A DNA stretch of 51,495 nt from Gnetum montanum (Eukaryota; Streptophyta; Gnetopsida; Gnetales; Gnetaceae): contig MNCI01006064.1 in the NCBI GenBank assembly GCA_015680685.1, forward strand, positions 59,330 to 110,824, in the 5' to 3' direction. The notes under the pieces are model-generated. The model ran no database searches, was not told the origin of the DNA, and saw nothing but the letters and a program-made list of their open reading frames with translations. Numbering within the stretch: the first letter of the stretch is position 1; each line of letters starts with the position of its first letter. The position numbers were made by a program, and so were the translations under genes. Below, in pieces: positions 1-11,299 of the stretch.

Positions 1-646
1 GGCGTACACAGTTTTAGCCACGGATCCACGCGAGGGCTATGCTAGAGAAAGCAAATCCGTGGCACCCTGAACGGTCTTGTCGATTAGACAGGGACTTACG
101 GGTCAACAAAACAATGCAAAGTGCGTAAAAATAAAGCGATCTAGTTCGAGGAGTCGTAAAACGAGGGGAAAACGATATGGACAGATTGCAACGGTGATAA
201 TGCTAAACACGATGAAAGGAGGTTGACATAAGAGAAGCTCGTAGCTTCAAGATCTGCGCTTTGACTTAAAAATGCATATTTTGTATGAGAAATTACACTG
301 GGGAATCCCCGATTACAGGATGTGAAACAAGCACCAAACAATAAGCAAAACGGTCTAAACAGAAGTCTGATCTACCTCGTGGGCTAAAGCTGAGATGCAA
401 GGCAGGCCAAGCTTTGACGTCTACCGATCAGTTGTTTTTGATTGATAGAGTCTTTTCAGCAGAATGATTACTCCTGTCACCGGTGCTCAAGGAAAACTGT
501 ACTTTGCTTCGGCTGTAAGGTGATAATGTCAACCATTGCCAAAGCGTTGTTCTCTGTATCTCTGCTCCAAAGTGCTAAATGCTTTGGTGCTCAGAAATAT
601 GCTTTTGCTTCTCTGATTTGCCAACCCTTGTATCTTTGTCAACTGA

Positions 647-657
647 GGTATTTATGG
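647..657 (-). promoter_or_regulatory. TATA box of LTR A
   Basis: The minus strand reads CATAAATACC. It aligns with the CTATAAATACC boxes at the same relative place in the LTRs at 14148 and 45347. Transcription would run leftwards, towards position 1. Confidence 0.5.
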
Positions 658-900
658 GCCGCGACGCTTCGCAAAAAAGGCGTAACCCTGATGACATGGG
701 TCCCGAATATTGCGGGCCCTGTTGGCATGATCATTTTAAGTCAGACTGTGACTACGCACAACATGCTCGTTTGCGTGTTGTGCGTGTGAAGAGCAGGTAC
801 ATGCTAAGCGCACTTTAATTGCTTTCAGGCTGTATTACACTCATTCACGTTGTGTTGCATGTATGAGTGTAATCCGGTGTAAAAACAATAAGCTCAGAAT

Positions 901-1087
901 TGTTTTACACTCACTACGCAACTATGCATAACAAAGCATAGACAATGACTGATTTACGCTCACTACACAATTGCGCGTAATGAAGCGTAGACAATGACTG
1001 ATTTATGCTCACTACGCAGCTGCGTGTAACGAAGCATAGACAATGACTGATTTACGCTCACTACGCAGCTGCGCGTAATGAAGCATA
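901..1087. repeat. 49-bp tandem repeat, four CpG-rich palindromic units
   Basis: Units start at 901, 950, 999 and 1048; the last is incomplete. Each ends in GACAATGAC. Each contains an imperfect palindrome centred on AGCT: TACGCTCACTACGCAG pairs with CTGCGCGTA and AAGCGTA. On the minus-strand reading the array is upstream of the TATA box, in U3, where promoter or enhancer repeats are usual. Confidence 0.85.
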
Positions 1088-1353
1088 AATAAGGTCTGGC
1101 CTTAGTGATGAAATATGCAATGATACGCACTGCCGCGTAACGAGCGTAAAGACAAGTTAATCATGCGCCACGAGAAAAAGCGTCAAACTGTTGCGCTTCT
1201 CTAGACTCTAGCTTTGACTATGGAGCTTATTACACTCATTACGCTGTCGTGCGTGATAGAGCGTAAACTTGTCCTTGAACAAAACCGAGGCGTGCTCTCG
1301 CTTGAATTGCGAATCTTTACCTGAGGCCGACTCGTAATTTTCACGGTGTTTCA

Positions 1354-2640
1354 CCTTTTTCAGAGGAACTATCAGTACTTATGAAAGAGTCTAGTCTCCA
1401 CACTTGATTTTAACATTGGTTTGCAGGGTTGGTACTTTGATGAGAAAAGATTAAGTTAAACCAAAAAGAGCTTTAGAATCTATACTTTTGTAGGAGGAGC
1501 TTGTACCTAATCATTTATTTTCATTCAATGAGGCACCAATTTAGGGGAAGTCCTATGATGCTTTTACCAAAAGGAACTATAGTAGCAAAACTCAAAAAGT
1601 CATTTCATCAACAAAAAATTAAGCAAAAGAAAACCATTTTCTTTTGGGTAATATTTTATGATTTTTTAAAAAAGAAGATCCTTATTGATAAATGCTCCTG
1701 AATCTTTTATGACCTTACTTGAGAGCTCTTTTGGTTATATTCACTTTAAAGTACCTATGATCCTTATTGCAAATATGTACTCATCTTTAAGAATTCCAAG
1801 TACTCTCATTGGTACTCAAAATGGTATTTCCAATTTCTTTTAATAAAACTTGAAGTATATCTATGTAGATCGATATATTTTTTGGACAAATAAATGTTCT
1901 GTCATGATTACTCCTTTATACATTTAAGGTGTTAGAATGTGTTTCTATTTTTACATGTTTTTACCTTCTTGTATTAAGAAAGTCTACCTTATGTTAATAT
2001 GTGGTGTTAGCTCCATTAATAATCACTTATCAAAGAATATATTTGGTACTATAAGATTATTTAGTTTTGTGAATGTATGTGCACAATGTGATTACCTTTC
2101 TAATTATATATGTATGGTTGTTTATTCTTATGGAAAAATAATCTTTTCTAATGAGCCTTGAGTTAAATCTTCTCATAAATTATAATATTCTTAGTTTTAA
2201 TTTGGAGTTTCTATTTAATTGATTGCTCAAAAGGCTCCTTGGTTATGACATACAATATTCATTTAAAATCCTAGACCTACTGTGAATCTTGGGGTGAACA
2301 GATAAAGGGTTGTTCTTAATGTAAATGATTTTACTTAAGTAGCCCTATGGAATGTCTAAATGTTGAATCATTTTTTGCAAATGCTTGAACTAGTTGACTT
2401 TGCTATAGATTCTTTCATGAGGAGTGATTCACATGTAATGGCTTTCTATATGTTTTTGTTCTAAAATGATGTATCCTTAGTAACAAATTTTGCTTCTTAT
2501 AGTATAACATTATCCTTAGAATTGTCACTCTTGGCATCATTCTCTTTCTTCATTCCCTTTTTGTTCATGTTCAAAAAGGAGAAGTGCTTAGTAGCTATAT
2601 TGTGATTGTAATAACCCATTTTCTTAAGTTTTGGACATTA
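1354..2640. other. Unassigned AT-rich sequence
   Basis: After the LTR A polypurine tract the sequence turns AT-rich. I see no recognisable domain on either strand. Its right end leads directly into a copia-style polypurine tract, so the last part may be the decayed 3' internal end of a copia-like element. No integrase or RT motif supports this. Confidence 0.3.
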
Positions 2641-2642
2641 TC

Positions 2643-3795
2643 AAAAAGGTGGAGATAGTTGACCTTTTGGTATGTCAAAAGCTTAAGGAAAATGGAGAAC
2701 AAAGGATTTTTGTGTGATGTTGTGTTTATAGGACAGGATTATGAACAAGGACTAAGCCAATTAGGAGCAAGAGAAAAGGAATCAAGGACTCTCAAGTAAA
2801 GTCAATATCATCAGGATTTTAAGGAAGCATTTGAAAATTCAAGAGCAAGGACAAGGAAAGAAGATTTCAAAGTGCAAAGAAAACTCAAGAAAGACATCTC
2901 CAAGAAACAACAAATGTCTTGGTTGAGATGAAGGAAAATTAGAAAGACATATCTAAGAAATAGCTAATGTATTGGCTAAATTAAAGGTTGCTCAAGTGAA
3001 GACATCTTTGAAAAATAGTAGATATCTTTCTAGTGAGAAAGATGTCTCCATAGAGACATCTTTCCATAATGAAGGTCTGATGTAGAAAGATGTCTCATCC
3101 TTGAAGAAGATGTATCCAGTGATTGTTAGATAGCCATTGCATAAATTTTGAGGTGATTTTGGAAACATATTGGTTATAAGAAGACTTCATTCCATTGGGA
3201 AATGTGAAAGAATTGTGTACTATCTAGTGTCATTGTCAAGAAATCATTGTAATCATCATTCTCTTTTTATTGTTCTTCATTGTACTATCTTTTGTCTATT
3301 GTAATTAGTTAAAGTGAGCTATACCTCAAAGTACAAAGATTAGCAAACTTAGTTGCATTCATTCCTTGTAATTGTTGTTATCTTTTGTTGCCCTGTGGGG
3401 TTAATGTGGATCTTGTGGGAAGGATTCTTGCTTGAGCTTGTTTGGATCCTATAGGATTGAGTATTAGTGTAGTGAAACAAAACTTTGGAGTAGAGCTCAA
3501 TTTGTAAAGGTTGTGAGATTTTGGAAATCACATTTTAAGCTTGTCAAGACCTTGCGAGGTTGAGTGAATTCATGGTGTCGAATCACTTTGGAGTGGAGCT
3601 TAGAGCTTGTACATGGTGTGGTATCCTTCAAACCACATTTTGAGAGCAACAAAGTTTGGAGGTATGCTAGTGAACTACCCTTTGAGTGTGGACTACCCAA
3701 GTTAGGGAATCATGTTAATTTTGGTATGTGCTTTGTCTTAAAGAATTTTTAATTTGAGGAACTTATTCATTCCCCCCTTCTAACTTCAATGATCC
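2643..3795 (+). mobile_element. Ty1/copia-like polypurine tract and LTR
   Basis: At 2643-2655 the plus strand reads AAAAAGGTGGAGA, followed by TAGTTGACC. This resembles the AAAGGGGGAGATTGTTGG junction between polypurine tract and LTR start seen in many plant Ty1/copia elements. The far end (about 3755-3795) has 'aacttattcattccccccttct', which resembles the C-rich U5 end typical of those LTRs. No second copy is in the window and the terminal TG is not preserved, so both boundaries are approximate. It could be a 3' LTR whose coding region to the left has decayed, or a solo LTR. Confidence 0.45.
3037..3064. repeat. 12-bp perfect inverted repeat
   Basis: GAAAGATGTCTC (3037-3048) and GAGACATCTTTC (3053-3064) are perfect reverse complements around the loop CATA. 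More single AGATGTCT-type motifs lie on either side (3001-3130). The position in the U3 half of the copia-like LTR suggests a regulatory role, which is inference. Confidence 0.85.
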
Positions 3796-5105
3796 TCAAA
3801 CTAATCTAAAGCTCAACTAGTAGAAAAGTCATTTGATGATCCAAGAAGGCATAGTTTTGATGCACTAGATTTCAGAAAAAAGGGATCAAGGCATACTTGA
3901 AGAAAGTATGGGTTATCTAAGGAATTACCAAATAGCCTAAAATGGTAAAAGATATAAGGTCATTCCTTGGGAATACTTGTTTGTTGATACATTTAAGCCA
4001 TCTTATGAAGCATAATTTGTAAATTAATGTTTGGGTTTTATTAAAATCCAAATGTTATTGGTGAATTCAAGATAGCATACAAATGGAAAAAAGGCAAAAG
4101 TTCATTAGAGTTTGGTCACCTTCTTTGTAAAATGGAAGTATATTTACATGTCAATGAATAATCAGGGTGTCAATTTCCACAATCATCAAGCTTGGATTTA
4201 GTGTTTATTTCTCATTATTATGAGTTAAAGTTTTGAAAGGAGAACAACAATAATATTATAGTTTCTCATTCAAGTGAAATGGCTAAGTGGTAAACAGTAG
4301 AGGTACTTGTAATTATTCACCTTGTTTGAAGTTTTGAAAGATGAATATATCTCCTCAAATTTTAAATATGGTGAATTAAGAAGATACTCTAGAACTTACC
4401 AATTACAAGGAATAAGTAGCATGAATGATAAGAAAAATTTTGTAGAGTTACTAAACATGGAATGCTGTTGAATTTTTGAAAATGTCATTATCTGCACAAC
4501 AGGTTAATTATATGGTGTCCATTGTGTAAGCATTGGAAATTTAACAGTAGGAGAGTGTAGTGCTTAACAAATTTTTTTCAAATTTATAAATATTTGTAAA
4601 AACCATGAGAGCATTGCCTAGGATTTTAAAACAAACAACCAAAAACTCAGGCTATTACCACAAATTACATCTTGGAGAAAATGTAAGATGGGTATTGGTA
4701 GAATGATGAAACACTATGTTACCAAATCATTTGAAATGAACAATATCAAGATTGGGAAAAAATGGAACCCTAAGGAATATTTCTTATTTGGAAGAATTAA
4801 AAACACTGATTAGAAACAAAAGAAATAAACAATGAATATTTAAACATTGACAAAATATTAAAGACCAGACTCAGGTGCATGGCACTATGAATACATAAAC
4901 GAGCATAATGCTTAGATAGTTCTTATCCTAAGATGACACTAAGGTTGGTAGAAAACAACATCTAAACCCTACAAAAGAGATAGAGCTAAAACATTTGTCA
5001 ATCCAAATTGCAAAAATGAAGAAACGTGCAACCTCTCTTCATTGGATTAGGCCAAAAATCAACAATGATGCCTATGGATTAGGCCAAGCCATTACTAGTT
5101 ATAGG

Positions 5106-5190
5106 TAGTGTAGTGACAATGAAGGAAATAGTAGTGCAACAACAATGAAGGTGATGATGGCACAACAACAATGAAGGTGATGATGACATA
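5106..5190. repeat. Short tandem repeat, unit about 27 bp
   Basis: Three diverged copies built around 'caacaatgaaggtgatgatg'. No function is apparent. Confidence 0.6.
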
Positions 5191-5425
5191 GTTGTAGGCT
5201 CCATCGATGAAGGACTAGAAGGCATTTGCATTTTCTTGGAGGAAACAACATCAGGGTTGAAGTAGGACATAATAGATGGTAGGTTTTCCTACTAATGTGA
5301 AAAGATGGTGACACAATGTGTGGTGTCAAGGCCATGGGAGATAAACATACATTACAATGTTTACATGTTTTACATAAACGTGTAGATGAAAGCAGCAACA
5401 AAGCTATGAATCCTTAATAATAATT

Positions 5426-5442
5426 TATATATATATATATAT
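5426..5442. repeat. (TA)n microsatellite
   Basis: Uninterrupted TA dinucleotides. Confidence 0.85.
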
Positions 5443-5788
5443 TACAGTATTTTAAAAGTTGGATAAGGTTTATGGCTTAAAAAAGAAAAGGTTTATAAAC
5501 CCTTGGTAAATCTAATTTTATTTTTAATTTCCATAGGAAATTATGATTAAATATCCTGGATATTTATTGTCTCTTGTGAGACACCTGCCAATTTGGCATA
5601 TATTTCTCTAATTGTTGTAACTTCCTATGATGATCTTCATGATATTTGTTACCAAGGAAACACTTGGCAGTCATAAATTTCTAATAACTTATGGAAGTTA
5701 TAACTTCTGAGGTAGTTATAAATTAATATTCCTAGATATTTTTATTACTCATAACTCTTCATGATTATTGTAATTTCCCCAAGGTCAC

Positions 5789-5796
5789 TATAAAGG
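5789..5796 (+). promoter_or_regulatory. TATA box of family E LTR
   Basis: CTATAAAGG about 90 bases before the block shared with the inverted copy. The inverted copy has TATAAAAG at the matching place. Confidence 0.45.
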
Positions 5797-6816
5797 ACCT
5801 TCAAGGAAGAAGAAGAAGAAAGGTTTTTAGAAGAAAAGATTTGGAAGAAGATAATTGAAGATTATTTGTAAGATGGCTTGCTAAAGACATCAATTTTTCT
5901 ACTTTGTTTTAATCCTATGAGTTCATTCTTTTCCATTTTGTTTTTGTTACTTAGCCAATGGTTTAGATAGTATTGTGCTTGGCATTTAATTTTGGGAATT
6001 TTCTTGGGTTGCTTTTATAGCTCTATTTTTGTGCAATCTTAGACTTCTATTAAGATTTTCCATAGAAGAGGTTATGTTGTTGAAAAGCCACAAGAGTAAT
6101 TCAATAATAATTTCTTAATAAAATTACCTATTTTAAGCATAGAGGATCTAGGAAAATCTTTATTAATTTCAGGTGAATGAAATAGCTTCATTGTTTAGTG
6201 TATTTCCTTGGTATTTCAATCCTAAAATTGTCAAAGTTTTTGAAGACTCTATTGAATGTAATTTTTGACAACTATTAACTAGCCAAAATAGAGAATCGTA
6301 CTTTGTCATTTACATAGAAATTTTTGGTAGTATAATAAGATTGTCTTTATGAAATTGCTTGTTGAGTTTAGAATGTTTGGACAATTCATAGTTAGATTGA
6401 AGAGAAATAGCTTTATTGTGAAGTGTTTCCTTGTGTCAATTTCTCTTCCTTAAATATTTGAGATTTCACACAAAACTATTTTCTTTTGTTTCTCTTTCTA
6501 AGTCTATTGAATCTTGCTCTATTTCTAGTTTTCTTGTGGAACTTTCTCTCTAGGGGAATTAGGAGTAGATTGGTAGAATTGTGCTCAAACATTTTTGCAA
6601 AATTTTATTTGCTTCAAGTAGTGTACTCTAGGGACCATATAGACTAAGTGATTAAATAAAATAGGAATCTTCAACAACTCACAGTATTTGACCAAGTTAG
6701 CCAAATTATCTTTTATGATAGCCAATTACAGTTTTATACATAACCCAACCATTTCAACATTTAAAATAGCAAACACATACTCATGATTAGTTTTTTCTAT
6801 AGCTATTGAGTTTGTT

Positions 6817-6875
6817 TGGAGGTGTTTGGGTCTTGGTGTTGCCAAAGACCAACAAACACCTAAATCCTATTTGAA
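6817..6875. repeat. Imperfect hairpin in family E leader
   Basis: 'ggtgtttgggtcttgg' and 'aaagaccaacaaacacc' pair with a few mismatches. The feature is also present in the inverted copy near 34470-34540, so it is a property of the family. Confidence 0.5.
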
Positions 6876-6954
6876 GAACACCTGTGATCCCATGATCCCT
6901 GGTCATGAGACCCAGAGGCACCCCCACATTGGTGGTCTTAAATGATCTCCAACA

Positions 6955-8720
6955 TAGTTATTATTGGTATTTCATTAAGAACTTCTCAAGACTTGCTAAG
7001 AAATTGGTAGAGCTAATAAAGAAGGATGCACCCTTGAACTGAATTGAGGAATGTGAGCTAGCATTTTAACAATTAAAGAAAAAGCTTGTAGAGACTCCCA
7101 TTCTACATGCTTTAGATTGGTCTAGGCCCTTTCACATCATGACAAATGCATCCAATTATGATTGGGGTACTGCTTACATAATTGGATGATAAAAAAAATC
7201 CTTTTTATATCCATTGTGCAAATGGAAGCATTTTGGGGGCACAGTTAAATTACACCATCATGGAAAAGGAGAATTATGTGCTTGGATATCATATCTTTGT
7301 GCACACAAATCATAGTGCCATCAGGTTTCTAATAAATAAGTCAACGGTGAACTCCTGTGTCATATAGTAACTAGTGATTATATAAAAGTTTAATCTTATG
7401 ATGGTGGATAGAAAAGAAACTAAGAACATGGTTGCTGATCACTTGTGTTGGTAAGAGGACAAAGAATCTTTATTTGATGAATTTTCAAATAAACTTATCT
7501 TTGCAAAATCTATTGAACATCAAGTCCTAAAGGTTCAAATCAGTATAGTAAATTCCTCTCTTATCTGCTTACTCAAAATACTTTTTAAGAATTGGACAAT
7601 AAGAAGAAATAATAGTTTCTTCACCAAGTCAAGCATTATATGAAGATCAAAGGAAACCTTTAAAAAGTTTGTACTGATGGCTTGATTTGATGGTATATGC
7701 TTGATGTTGATCAACTATAAATCCTCTAGGATGCTCATGAAGTTCCTTGCAGAGACCATTATGTAGGAAAGAGGATGACTATGGAAATCCTCATGGAAAA
7801 ATACTCTTGGCCAACCATCTTTAGGGACATCCATTATTTTTTCTATTTTTGTGAGCATTACAAAAGAAATGGAGAAATGATTGTACAATAAAAGGACCTC
7901 CAAAAATGGATCTCACTAAAACCTTTTGATCTATGGGGCATTATCTTCATGGAGGTCCATCAACCCCATGTCCAATGGAAAGACATATATCATCATAGTA
8001 GTTGGCTACTGTATTAAGTGGGTCAAAGTTGTATCATCATTAATTGTTCATCTTCCACTATACCATTTTTGTTTATTTAACAAAATGTGGTAAATAGGTT
8101 TGTTATGCCTTAGGCACTTATTTCTGATAATAAAACTCACTTTATAGGTGCTACTTTTTAGAAACTAATGTAATTCTTAGGGGTGCAACATAAATTAACA
8201 ACTTTCTATCCCCCTCAAGATAACAGTCAAGAAAAATTTACTAATAAGGAAATAACTAGGATACTAACATGTACAGTTAGTAAATATAGGAAGGACTAGA
8301 GCACAAAACTCAATGATGCTCTATGGGCTTATCGATCAACCTAGAAACTTCTTATAGGTTATTCTCCCAATGAGTTGGTGTATAGAAAACTACCAATACT
8401 TCTAATCCAAGGTGAGCTTCATACATTCTGAACAGCCTATGAACTTGACTTTAATCTAAGCATAGCATAAAAAGAATGCTTGATAACACTAAATGTGCTA
8501 GACAAGAACTGATAAGTAGTCATATCAATAAATGAAGTGCATAAGGCACATGCCAAAAAATATCATGACACATGAATAAGGAGAGTTAAATTTCAACCAT
8601 ATGATAAGATTCTTTATTGGAACTTCATGCATGTACCACAACGTATAAAATTTTAAATGCTTTGGAAAGGACCTTACATCATTCATGTAACTTTTCCTTC
8701 CAGTGCCATGATAATTTACC
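6955..8720 (+). pseudogene. Decayed Ty3/gypsy pol: RNase H and integrase (Athila/Tat-like)
   Basis: Read in the plus strand with several frame changes. RNase H part (about 6958-7440): NFSRLAKKLVELIKKDAP, EECELAF, then a TNASNY site where the family has D-A-S, HTNHSAIRFL and finally ADHL, the usual end of the domain. Integrase part (about 7700-8700): ISDN (second catalytic Asp region), TFYPPQDNSQ, DALWAYRS, then a basic C-terminal stretch near FQPYDKILYWNF. This order and wording fit the Athila/Tat branch. RT and gag are missing, because the family E leader runs directly into RNase H and implies a large internal deletion. Stops and frameshifts rule out function. Confidence 0.75.
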
Positions 8721-9660
8721 ATCCTTCAAGCCCAAAGAAACAGATGTTAGTGAACATCCAATAAGTAATGCCTTTCCTGAAACTTAGAATAATCGATAAT
8801 ACTAAGACCTCAACAAATACACAATCATGCTCTATTTTTAGATCTTCTTCTTTCAACTTAGTCATGGGGAATATGGCCAAGCATATTAACATTCTGTGAA
8901 TGCTATCTAATTTTTCAGCTTTTTTTACATCATTCTTCATATGTTTTTCATTTTCTTGAATATTTTACTACTTTTTAAATATATTTTTTCTTTTCTTTCT
9001 TTTAATTTTACTTTTTTAAAAAAACATTTTCTTGATGTATTGTTATTTTTTTGTTACAAGACCTTGGGTTTTTGTTGTGGCTACTACTACTATTGGAAGT
9101 TAATTACTATAGTATTTAATGTTATAATTGATTGTTAAATGGCCAAAATTTATCTCTAGATTATATACTCAATTAACAGAATGTTGATTTTTTGATGATA
9201 TCAAGAAGTGAGTCCACAACATCCATCCATTCCATCTAATTCTATGGGGCTCCATATCATGGGAGCATGTGGTTCGTTCATAATTGAAGCTTAACGTAAT
9301 CAATGATCTTGTTACTTAATAGAAGTAGAATGGACCAAGGAGAAATGAGAAAAAGGGTGTGACTTAAAGGAGATTTGTCATCTCTTATTCCCAACTTCTT
9401 TCTCAAGTTTTATGATTTTTTTCCATTCGTCTCTTACCACTCCTATTGTTGACCATAATAGGAAGCATGTCTTTACATGGTGTGGTTCTTGTGAAAAAAA
9501 ATATCTGGGATTTCAATGTACATCCCTTAGACAAAATAATGGGCTACAAGCACTAGTTATGAGGCCAAAAAGATGTTACCCATGTCTAAATGCATCCTTT
9601 TAACTAAGGTCCTTCCTATCTTCCTTCTTTTCTTTTCTTCTTTTCTTGGAGTGATTGTTT
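8721..9660. other. No gene seen
   Basis: AT-rich flank downstream of the decayed integrase, with T-rich runs at 8941-9060. Open frames here are short and not recognisable. It may include the 3' end of the family E element, but no LTR copy can be matched. Confidence 0.4.
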
Positions 9661-9672
9661 TTCTTTGTGATG

Positions 9673-9727
9673 AGACGCGGTTTACACTAGGCCACGATAT
9701 CGCGTACGCAATATCGCGTCTTCTCCN
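9673..9727. other. CpG-dense palindromic patch ending in an ambiguous base
   Basis: AGACGCG (9673-9679) and CGCGTCT (9715-9721) are perfect reverse complements. Between them ATATCGCGT occurs twice (9697-9705, 9711-9719). I count eight CpG in 47 bases, where the surrounding kilobases have almost none. The only N of the window (9727) follows six bases later, so an assembly or base-calling problem is possible. Confidence 0.7.
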
Positions 9728-10289
9728 TGGCAATGCAAAGTCATTGAACATGAATGGATGGTATCAAATTAACTTAATCACATACTTCACAAGGACTTCA
9801 TGTGACCAGGATAAGTATCTCTTTCCATTATCTATCTACCATCATTCTTACCTCACCACTGACCACCTTGTTACCTCCTATCATTGTCAATTGATGTATT
9901 TGTTATGGTAGTAACATAACCCTTGGATGATCTCTCATGGAGATTTTAATTTTAACTTATAATGATCATTAATCATCCTTTGTGTCTATGGAATTCTCAT
10001 GATGAGAGCATGTAATAGCATCATAGGACTAAGCCTGCTTTCAGGAGGACCCACTTGCATTTCCTATGGTCTCTTCAAGTTAAACTTCTTATCCCTCAGT
10101 TATTTCTTCAATCAATATCATCAACTTACATCTCAAATGTCTAGTTTTTCTTTCTTTTGGTATTGTCAATTCATCCAAATCTAATACAATCCTTTTCTAT
10201 GTTTTTGTCATCCTTCTATGTTTTTTGACTTTCATTCGTCTATTGTCTTGTTCCAAAACTCACCAAAATTCCTAACTTTCTCAATGCAA
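9728..10289. other. No gene seen
   Basis: AT-rich sequence upstream of the LTR-like promoter at 10308-10389. It is likely part of the U3 of that LTR, but no second copy in the window fixes the boundary. Confidence 0.35.
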
Positions 10290-10560
10290 AGTATCGCTAA
10301 GTATAACTACATCAATGTAGCCTTGTTGATGTAGTGGGATTCATTGATGTATCCTTGCCAATGCATTACAAAAATTCTATATATATGCATGAAACTTTTC
10401 GATTTTTGCATCATTTCTTATCAAAGCAAGAGGATTCTTTTCTAATTTTTCAGAGCCCAAGAACAATCCGAGAGCCATAACTCTCAAATTGCTAACCCAA
10501 TTTTCCCCAGTTTTCAATCCTTGAGTTACCAAAGGTAAGATTTATGTCATGGGGGACATA
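10290..10560 (+). mobile_element. LTR-like promoter segment, family D'
   Basis: It carries the same layout as the family D LTRs at 21690 and 49600: several CATYRATG palindromes within 60 bases (10308-10362), then a TATA box, then a short leader with 'tttctaatttttcagagcc'. Sequence identity outside these landmarks is weak, so it is a related rather than identical family. Confidence 0.45.
10378..10389 (+). promoter_or_regulatory. TATA box of family D' segment
   Basis: CTATATATATGC, about 16 bases after the last CATYRATG-type motif, as in the two family D LTRs. Confidence 0.45.
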
Positions 10561-11290
10561 AACCTTTGGTTTCTTCAAGAAAATTTTTAGGAATTTTCCT
10601 TAATTTCCAAGATTTATCCATTAAAATAATATTAAATTTCTCATCCTAAGTGGGTTAAACCTAACAAACAAAATTTGATAGCTAAATAATAAAATAATAT
10701 AACTCACTAAGATTATAAATAGAACTAAGAATAACCCAATCTAATAATAAAGGTATAAGAATAACCTGATCTAATAATAAAGGTATAAAAAAAACTAAGG
10801 ATTATGAAGTAAAAAGCTAATCTTAGGATACGTTTGTGATCATAGATGGTACTAAAGTGAGGATCATAGGCAGGATGGCCATCCTAGCCTAGGGAGAAGC
10901 AACAAGAGAAGGAAGGGCCTAGTAGAAACAAGCATGGTAGCCCCAGAAGCAAGTAGTTGAATTGATCCATGCAATGGGACCTCTTTATAAGGAGCTCAAA
11001 ATGGAATTTATTTGATAGATTTCCATTGCAGAATTAGGCTAATCCAACTAGGACAGAGTCCCTAGGCCAAGGACTAACCTTGAAGCTACCCTTAAAGGCT
11101 TGCTTGGAGATAATAAGAACTAAGAAGGTTTATAGTTTCATTCTTCAAGATTTGAACTTTGGATCCTTCCTAGAATTAGTGCTAAAAGAAGTTTGCATAC
11201 AACTATAGGGGGGTCTTCCATGTGGCTCATTCTCTTCAATAGTGGAGAATGATACATGGGGAAGACTTACCTATTTTGAAACAACTAATA
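10561..11290. other. Probable leader of the family D' element; no gene seen
   Basis: AT-rich, with a duplicated segment 'ctaatataataaaggtataa' in variant form near 10740-10790. It separates the promoter segment from the decayed ORF downstream. Confidence 0.35.
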
Positions 11291-11299
11291 AGAAGAAAT

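Larger units (their letters stand above)
1..1353 (-). mobile_element. Tat-type LTR A (3' LTR, left end cut by window)
   Basis: The first 115 bases align with the starts of three other LTRs in this window (14148, 24144, 45347): shared blocks include 'gagggctatgct', 'acggtcttgt' and 'acagggactta'. The right end, GGTGTTTCA at 1345-1353, matches the end of the LTR at 15408. Next to it is a pyrimidine run that reads on the minus strand as a purine tract (CTGAAAAAGG), as expected for a polypurine tract before a 3' LTR. The element is therefore on the minus strand, with its internal side to the right. About 40 bases of the LTR lie outside the window. This copy keeps many CpG sites, unlike its relatives, so it looks younger or less methylated. 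Small open frames inside it are not genes. Confidence 0.75.
3796..5564. other. No gene seen; short repeats only
   Basis: AT-rich sequence with no frame I can assign. It holds a direct repeat of 'ggattaggccaa' near 5044 and 5078, a run of three related units with 'caacaatgaaggtgatgatg' (about 5106-5190) and a (TA)n microsatellite (5426-5442). Two short open frames around 5079-5401 on the minus strand come from these repeats and are not supported as genes. Confidence 0.5.
5565..6950 (+). mobile_element. Family E LTR and leader, plus-strand copy
   Basis: This stretch has an inverted relative at about 34400-36000. Shared blocks in order include 'aagatg(g/a)cttgctaaag', 'gagcaagattcaatg' (reverse complement), 'gcaaaattttatttg', 'caactcacagtatttg' and 'gaccaaca(a/g)(a/g)cacctaaatcc'. 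The similarity starts near the TATA box and runs to about 6950, then passes into pol sequence, so it probably covers U3-R-U5 and some leader. No matching second LTR in the same orientation was found. The outer left end is uncertain. Confidence 0.65.

Noticed and set aside
442-818. Overlapping plus-strand open frames of 115 and 79 codons
   Set aside because: They lie inside LTR A, on the strand opposite to its transcription, and the other LTR copies do not keep them. CpG-rich base composition explains the openness.
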